DNA of 64,000 bases from Lachnospiraceae bacterium (GTDB lineage: Bacteria; Bacillota; Clostridia; Lachnospirales; Lachnospiraceae): the NCBI GenBank assembly GCA_030825115.1, contig JAPJQL010000012.1:1-64000 (forward strand). The letters are read 5' to 3'. The position numbers and the translations under genes are program-made. Under the pieces are notes generated by a model that was given only the letters and a program-made list of their open reading frames with translations, searched no databases and was not told the DNA's origin. Positions 59,484-64,000 of the stretch are shown here, in pieces. Every line of letters begins with the position of its first letter. Positions within the stretch are counted from its first letter, which is position 1.

Positions 59484-60731
59484 ATGGTAAATGAAGTTAT
59501 GAAACTCATTGCGGAGTATGACCCGGAAGTGGGCAAAGCCATTGAAGCAGAGGCAGCACGCCAGAGAAGGAATCTGGAGCTGATCGCATCTGAGAATATC
59601 GTATCTGAGCCGGTGATGATGACGATGGCAACCGTGCTGACCAACAAGTACGCAGAAGGTTATTCGGGAAAGCGTTATTATGGCGGCTGTGAATGTGTAG
59701 ATGTGGTGGAGACGATCGCCATCGAGCGCGCAAAAGAACTGTTTGGATGCGATTATGCGAACGTACAGCCTCATTCGGGCGCCCAGGCCAATATGGCAGT
59801 GTTTGTGGCAATGCTTAAGCCGGGGGACACCGTGATGGGGATGAACCTGGACCATGGCGGCCATCTGACCCACGGAAGCCCTGTGAACTTTTCCGGCCTT
59901 TACTTCAATATCGTGCCTTATGGCGTGAACGACGAAGGATTGATTGACTATGATGAGCTGGAGCGCATCGCTGTCGAGAGCAAGCCGAAGCTGATCGTGG
60001 CAGGGGCGAGCGCCTATGCAAGGGAGATTGATTTCAAGCGGTTCCGCGAAGTGGCGGATAAGGTTGGCGCATACCTGATGGTGGATATGGCCCACATCGC
60101 CGGTCTGGTTGCGGCAGGACTGCATCCAAGCCCGGTTCCCTATGCGGATGTAGTGACTACGACTACCCACAAGACCCTGCGGGGACCAAGAGGTGGTATG
60201 ATCCTTGCCAACAAGGAAGCGGCCGAGAAGTTCAATTTCAACAAGGCGATCTTCCCGGGAACTCAGGGCGGTCCGCTGGAGCATGTGATCGCGGCAAAGG
60301 CTGTGTGCTTCGGCGAGGCGCTGAAACCGGAATTTAAAGAATATCAGGCGCAGGTGAAGAAAAATGCGGCTGCGCTTGCAGATGCATTGATGAAGCAGGG
60401 CTTTAAGCTGCTGACCGGCGGTACGGACAATCATCTGATGCTTGTAGATCTGAGGGGCATGGAAGTATCCGGCAAGGAACTTCAGAACCGTTGTGATGAG
60501 GTATATCTGACCCTGAATAAGAACACAGTTCCGAATGATCCGAGAAGCCCGTTTGTGACCTCCGGCGTCAGGATCGGCACCCCGGCTATCACTTCCCGCG
60601 GTCTGAAAGAGGAAGATATGCCAAAGATTGCTGAACTTGTATGGCTTGCTGCGACAGAGTTTGAGGATAAAGCCGATTACATCCGCAGCGAAGTGACAAA
60701 ACTTTGTGAAAAGTACCCAATTTATGAATAA
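59484..60731 (+). CDS. glyA: Serine hydroxymethyltransferase
   Basis: PLP enzyme that converts serine and tetrahydrofolate to glycine and methylene-THF. The 415-aa protein has NLELIASENIVS at the N-terminus, the PLP lysine K230 in TTTTHKTLRGPRGGMI, and the C-terminal TSGVRIGTPAITSRG. Expressed from its own promoter. Confidence 0.97.
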   Translation: MVNEVMKLIAEYDPEVGKAIEAEAARQRRNLELIASENIVSEPVMMTMATVLTNKYAEGYSGKRYYGGCECVDVVETIAIERAKELFGCDYANVQPHSGAQANMAVFVAMLKPGDTVMGMNLDHGGHLTHGSPVNFSGLYFNIVPYGVNDEGLIDYDELERIAVESKPKLIVAGASAYAREIDFKRFREVADKVGAYLMVDMAHIAGLVAAGLHPSPVPYADVVTTTTHKTLRGPRGGMILANKEAAEKFNFNKAIFPGTQGGPLEHVIAAKAVCFGEALKPEFKEYQAQVKKNAAALADALMKQGFKLLTGGTDNHLMLVDLRGMEVSGKELQNRCDEVYLTLNKNTVPNDPRSPFVTSGVRIGTPAITSRGLKEEDMPKIAELVWLAATEFEDKADYIRSEVTKLCEKYPIYE

Positions 60732-60783
60732 TTGGCAAAAAAGTAAGAATATTTAAGTGTTTATTAATGTTTGTCGGAAAGCA

Positions 60784-60812
60784 TAGACAGGTTATCATTT
60801 CAAGATTATAAT
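60784..60812 (+). promoter_or_regulatory. Promoter of the acidic lipoprotein gene
   Basis: TAGACA at 60784-60789, a 17-base spacer and TATAAT at 60807-60812, about 50 bases before the ATG. Confidence 0.65.
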
Positions 60813-60864
60813 GATTCCCGTCCCCGGACAGAGGGGGCAAATAACGATTCTTGGAGGAATTATT

Positions 60865-61392
60865 ATGAAAAAGAGATTTTTAGTTGCAATGATGAGCTGT
60901 ATGCTGGCGGCAGGCGCAGTGACCGGTTGTGGAAGCAAGGCGGCAGATGCAGTGACTACGGCAGCAGCCGAGGTTACAGTCGAGGATACAACGGAGAGCG
61001 CAGCCGAGGACGCAACGGAAGCAGATGTCGAGGAGACTGCGGCTGAGGAGACTTTGGAGGCGGCAGAGGGCGCGTACCTTTCCTGGAGTGCAAAGGAGTG
61101 GAACGAGGCAGATGATGCAGAGAAGACTGCAGCGGCAAGAGAGTACCTGATCGAGTCCACGAAAGCAGCGGCAGAGGCAGCTGGCGAGGAGTTCACCGGT
61201 GAGATGGAGGCTGCAATCACAGAAGAGCAGGTTGCAGAGGCAGAGGCGTCTTTAGAGACTGCATTTGCAGAAGATGAGACCATCACCATCCAGGAGATGC
61301 TGAACGCGGCAGCGGACGCCGAGGACGTTGAGACGGAAGCGGAAGAGGATGCAGAGACGGCAGAGACAGCGGAGACAGAAGCAGCGGAGTAA
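60865..61392 (+). CDS. Extremely acidic Ala/Glu-rich lipoprotein, unknown function
   Basis: A 175-aa protein. The lipoprotein signal ends AVTGC (Cys22). The mature part is dominated by Ala, Glu, Thr and Asp, with runs such as EDTTESAAEDATEADVEETAAEETLEAAEG-type sequence, then a helical middle segment (SWSAKEWNEADDAEKTAAAREYLIES) that looks folded, and an acidic tail. The middle resembles small helical anti-aggregation or ligand-binding modules, but I recognise no family. ATG 60865 is preceded by GGAGG. It stands alone, between glyA and the pst operon, with its own promoter and terminator. Confidence 0.8.
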   Translation: MKKRFLVAMMSCMLAAGAVTGCGSKAADAVTTAAAEVTVEDTTESAAEDATEADVEETAAEETLEAAEGAYLSWSAKEWNEADDAEKTAAAREYLIESTKAAAEAAGEEFTGEMEAAITEEQVAEAEASLETAFAEDETITIQEMLNAAADAEDVETEAEEDAETAETAETEAAE

Positions 61393-61427
61393 TTGCCCGG
61401 TCTGTTAGAAAATTGCAATAAAAGAAA

Positions 61428-61467
61428 GCGGAAACATGGAGATTTTTTCCTGTTTCCGTTTTTTTTA
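61428..61467 (+). terminator. Intrinsic terminator after the acidic lipoprotein
   Basis: CGGAAACA (61429-61436) pairs with TGTTTCCG (61451-61458), and eight T follow. Confidence 0.88.
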
Positions 61468-61504
61468 CATTTCAAGACCAGAAAGCCTGAAACTTTACGT
61501 GGAT

Positions 61505-61546
61505 TTAACATAACCATCCTTTCGGATTTAACATAAAGATTTTACA
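61505..61546 (+). promoter_or_regulatory. Pho-box-like direct repeats upstream of pstS
   Basis: GGATTTAACATAA occurs twice (TTAACA cores at 61505-61510 and 61528-61533, 23 bases apart), and a related TTTACA lies at 61541-61546. TTAACA-type direct repeats are the PhoP-binding pattern in Bacillus. The position about 85-125 bases before a phosphate receptor gene fits activation under phosphate shortage. Confidence 0.6.
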
Positions 61547-61628
61547 ATCCGTATTGTAAGTTGAGAAAATGACAGGCGACGGCGCACTGGCCGGAGCGGA
61601 ATCTGAAGATCAGAGAGAGGAATGGATT

Positions 61629-62585
61629 ATGAAAAAGACATTGGCATTTGTAATGGCGCTTGGATTGGCAGCAGCAAGTTTGACGGCATGTGGAGGCGGG
61701 AAGGCTGAGACGGCTACAGTGGCAGACACCACGACAGAGGCAGCCAAAGGGGTGACTTCTGCAGCGGCGCAGGAGGCAGAAACAAAGGCGCAGGCAGCCA
61801 CGGCGGAAGGTCCGATCACCGTAGTATCCCGTGAGGACGGTTCCGGCACCCGCGGCGCGTTCATCGAGCTGTTTGGCATTGAAGAGAAAAATGAAGCAGG
61901 CGAGAAAGTGGATATGACGACTGAGGATGCAGAGATCACCAACAGCACTTCTGTCATGATGACGACGATCGCCGGCAATAAAGAGGCGATCGGTTATATC
62001 TCCTTAGGTTCCCTGAACGATACCGTAAAGGCGGCAAAGATCGACGGGGCGGAGGCGACCGTGGAGAACATCAAATCCGGCGCATACAAGATTGCGCGTC
62101 CGTTCAATATTGCGACCGGCGAGAACGTAAGCGAGGCGGCAGCCGATTTCATCAAATACATCATGAGTGAAGAAGGCCAGAAGGTAGTCGAGGACAACGG
62201 TTATATCAGTCAGGGCAACGAAGGCGCTTACAGTGCCGCAGGCGTATCCGGCAAGGTCATCATTGCAGGTTCTTCTTCCGTAACCCCGGTTATGGAGAAG
62301 CTGAAAGAGGCATATACGGTGTTGAATCCGGATGTGACCATCGAGGTACAGCAGAGTGACTCCACAACGGGTATGACCTCCGCCATCGAAGGCGTATGTG
62401 ACATTGGCATGGCATCCAGAGAGTTAAAGGACAGCGAGCTTGAGGCTGGTCTGACTCCGATCGTGATCGCTATGGATGGGATTGCGGTAATCGTAAATAA
62501 TGACAGCCCGGTATCAGAGCTGAGCAGTGGTCATGTAAAGGCTATCTTTACCGGTGAGGCAACTGACTGGGCGGATATTCAGTAA
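61629..62585 (+). CDS. pstS: Phosphate-binding lipoprotein PstS
   Basis: A 318-aa receptor of the high-affinity phosphate importer. The lipoprotein signal ends SLTAC (Cys21), followed by a Thr/Ala/Glu-rich linker. The fold shows phosphate-loop signatures: SREDGSGTRGAFIELF and IAGSSSVTPVMEKLKEAY, and DIGMASRELKDSE. Start ATG 61629, GAGAGGAA upstream; the longer frame from 61569 is not needed. A terminator-like hairpin follows before pstC. Confidence 0.93.
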   Translation: MKKTLAFVMALGLAAASLTACGGGKAETATVADTTTEAAKGVTSAAAQEAETKAQAATAEGPITVVSREDGSGTRGAFIELFGIEEKNEAGEKVDMTTEDAEITNSTSVMMTTIAGNKEAIGYISLGSLNDTVKAAKIDGAEATVENIKSGAYKIARPFNIATGENVSEAAADFIKYIMSEEGQKVVEDNGYISQGNEGAYSAAGVSGKVIIAGSSSVTPVMEKLKEAYTVLNPDVTIEVQQSDSTTGMTSAIEGVCDIGMASRELKDSELEAGLTPIVIAMDGIAVIVNNDSPVSELSSGHVKAIFTGEATDWADIQ

Positions 62586-62595
62586 TCAGGACTGG

Positions 62596-62634
62596 TAACT
62601 GCCATGCATGGATAACGTGTATGGCAGTTTTTCT
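62596..62634 (+). terminator. Intra-operon hairpin between pstS and pstC
   Basis: AACTGCCAT (62598-62606) pairs perfectly with ATGGCAGTT (62621-62629), and a T-run follows. It would lower permease expression relative to the receptor. Confidence 0.8.
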
Positions 62635-62675
62635 GTAAAAGTATAAAAGCACGTAAGACGTAAAAGGAGCCTTAT

Positions 62676-63527
62676 ATGAAGAATTTTAGGGAAAAAGGGA
62701 TGCAAATGGTTTTCTTGATTTCGGCATGCGCATCTATCCTGTCGGTGGCGATCATCTGCCTCTTCCTGTTTGCCAATGGCGTGCCGGCGATCGGGGAGAT
62801 CGGTCCGCTCAAGTTTCTGCTTGGAGAGCGGTGGAAGCCGGGCAATGACATCTATGGAATCCTGCCGATGATTCTGGGAAGTATCTATGTAACGGCAGGG
62901 GCGATCGTGGTGGGGGTTCCCATCGGAATCCTGACAGCGGTCTATCTGTCACGTTTTTGTCCGAGAAGTTTATACCGGCTCATAAAACCGGCGATCGATC
63001 TGCTGGCGGGAATCCCGTCTGTCGTATACGGCTTCTTTGGCATGGTGGTCATCGTACCGGTGATGGCAGCGCTTTTTGGCGGCAGTGGAAAGAGCATGGC
63101 CACCGCTTCTGTTTTACTTGGAATCATGATCTTGCCGACGATCATCGGCGTATCGGAATCAGCGATCAATGCAGTGCCTTCCAGTTACTATGAGGGGGCT
63201 CTGGCGCTGGGGGCGAGCCATGAGCGGAGCGTATTCTTTGCCACGCTTCCGGCGGCGAAGTCCGGTATCCTGGCAGGCGTTGTCCTTGGGATTGGCCGCG
63301 CGATCGGCGAGACCATGGCAGTCATCATGGTGGCAGGAAACCAGGCGCGTATGCCCAAGGGGCTGTTTGCGGGAGTACGTACCATGACGGCAAATATCGT
63401 ACTGGAGATGGGATATGCGACCGACCTGCACAGAGAGGCGCTGATTGCGACGGCGGTGGTCCTCTTCGTATTTATCCTGATCATCAACCTGTCGTTTTCA
63501 GTTTTGAGCAGAAAGGCGGACGTATAG
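62676..63527 (+). CDS. pstC: Phosphate ABC permease PstC
   Basis: A 283-aa permease with six membrane segments. AGIPSVVYGFFGMVVIVP and the coupling loop YYEGALALGASHERSVFFATLPAAKSG are PstC features. AAAGGAGCC precedes the ATG. pstA starts one base after the stop. Confidence 0.93.
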   Translation: MKNFREKGMQMVFLISACASILSVAIICLFLFANGVPAIGEIGPLKFLLGERWKPGNDIYGILPMILGSIYVTAGAIVVGVPIGILTAVYLSRFCPRSLYRLIKPAIDLLAGIPSVVYGFFGMVVIVPVMAALFGGSGKSMATASVLLGIMILPTIIGVSESAINAVPSSYYEGALALGASHERSVFFATLPAAKSGILAGVVLGIGRAIGETMAVIMVAGNQARMPKGLFAGVRTMTANIVLEMGYATDLHREALIATAVVLFVFILIINLSFSVLSRKADV

Positions 63528-63528
63528 C

Positions 63529-64000
63529 ATGGAAGACGGAAAAAATATAAAGGCGATCAATTGCCAGACCTTTGCCCAGAAGATGAAGGGCTACCGCAGA
63601 AGTCCGCTGTCTTTTCTGCTTCTTTTGCTGGTGACGGTTTCGGCGGCGATCACCGTGCTGACGTTGCTGTTTTTGATCGCTTACATTCTGGTAAAAGGGG
63701 TTCCCTATCTTAAGCCCGGTCTTTTTGCCTGGGAATATAACACCGAGAACGTATCTCTGATGCCGGCTCTGATCAACACGATACTTATGACCTTTCTTTC
63801 CCTGCTGATCGCAGGGCCGTTAGGGATTTTTGCGGCAATCTATCTGGTGGAATATGCAAAACGCGGCAACAAGCTGGTTGCGGTGATCCGGGTGACGGCG
63901 GAGACCTTGTCCGGCATTCCGTCCATTGTCTACGGCCTGTTTGGATTTTTGCTGTTCACGGTCACGTTTGGATGGTCCTATACCATCATCGGCGGCGCTC
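63529..64000 (+). CDS. pstA: Phosphate ABC permease PstA (partial, runs off the window)
   Basis: The first ~157 residues of PstA are visible: a polar N-terminus, membrane helices at ~25-55 and ~82-108, and LSGIPSIVYGLFGFLLFTV, the permease-family motif. The ATG at 63529 is one base after the pstC TAG, and the frame is open to the window end. pstB and phoU would be expected next. Confidence 0.9.
   Translation, partial: MEDGKNIKAINCQTFAQKMKGYRRSPLSFLLLLLVTVSAAITVLTLLFLIAYILVKGVPYLKPGLFAWEYNTENVSLMPALINTILMTFLSLLIAGPLGIFAAIYLVEYAKRGNKLVAVIRVTAETLSGIPSIVYGLFGFLLFTVTFGWSYTIIGGA

Overview
The window looks like chromosomal DNA from an anaerobic Clostridia bacterium, most probably Lachnospiraceae. 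The base composition is balanced. Start sites have strong AGGAGG-type ribosome binding sites, and promoters are sigma-A-like (TTGACA-N17-TATAAT). Gene content is typical of gut Clostridia: an F-type ATPase with a sodium-type c subunit, a Tet(M)-like GTPase, polyamine ABC and TRAP transporters, a SpoVB-like flippase and Firmicutes-type lipoproteins. The genus is inference. I see no transposase, integrase, phage gene, rRNA or CRISPR array, so this is mostly core genome with a few accessory islands.

Layout: (1) 1-9.9 kb: tRNA-Phe and tRNA-Gly, a GGDEF cyclase with an NTF2-like front domain, two unknown or loosely assigned proteins, a histidine phosphatase, a fusion of a Tet(M)/EF-G-like GTPase to a NYN nuclease domain, an Ogg-type DNA glycosylase and a 7TM-GAF-GGDEF-HD-GYP protein. 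(2) 10-17.5 kb: a complete ATP synthase operon, atpZ-I-B-E-F-H-A-G-D-C, with an unusual 213-base structured spacer between atpB and atpE. (3) 17.5-26 kb: a DUF3810 membrane metalloprotease-like protein, a glycogen branching enzyme with a repetitive Lys/Pro/Glu tail, and a minus-strand operon for an MBL hydrolase, a split ThrE exporter, dihydroorotase and YjjG. (4) 26-31 kb: a small HTH gene, a DUF378 protein and a spermidine/putrescine operon led by its own XRE-cupin regulator. (5) 31-41 kb: a lactonase/aroC/rpiB/lipoprotein operon, and a minus-strand operon with an NSS transporter, an ABC ATPase, a zinc-ribbon membrane protein and two ABC-2 permeases. (6) 41-54 kb: a choline-binding-repeat surface protein, a cyclase/reductase pair divergent from a GntR regulator, and a LacI-controlled YiaK/YiaL/TRAP locus for a sugar acid, followed by a SpoVB-like flippase and a beta-hydroxyacid dehydrogenase. 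(7) 54.4-59.4 kb: a barnase lipoprotein, barstar, a membrane 4HB-HAMP protein, recJ and a Gfo/Idh oxidoreductase. (8) 59.4-64 kb: glyA, an extremely acidic lipoprotein and the start of the pst phosphate operon, cut by the window edge inside pstA.

The most unusual items are the translation-factor-like GTPase fused to a Rae1/YacP-type NYN domain, the lipobox-bearing barnase in an overlapping operon with barstar and a truncated chemoreceptor-like protein, the palindromic insert inside the atp operon, the branching-enzyme tail repeat, and several clear palindromic operators next to their likely regulators.
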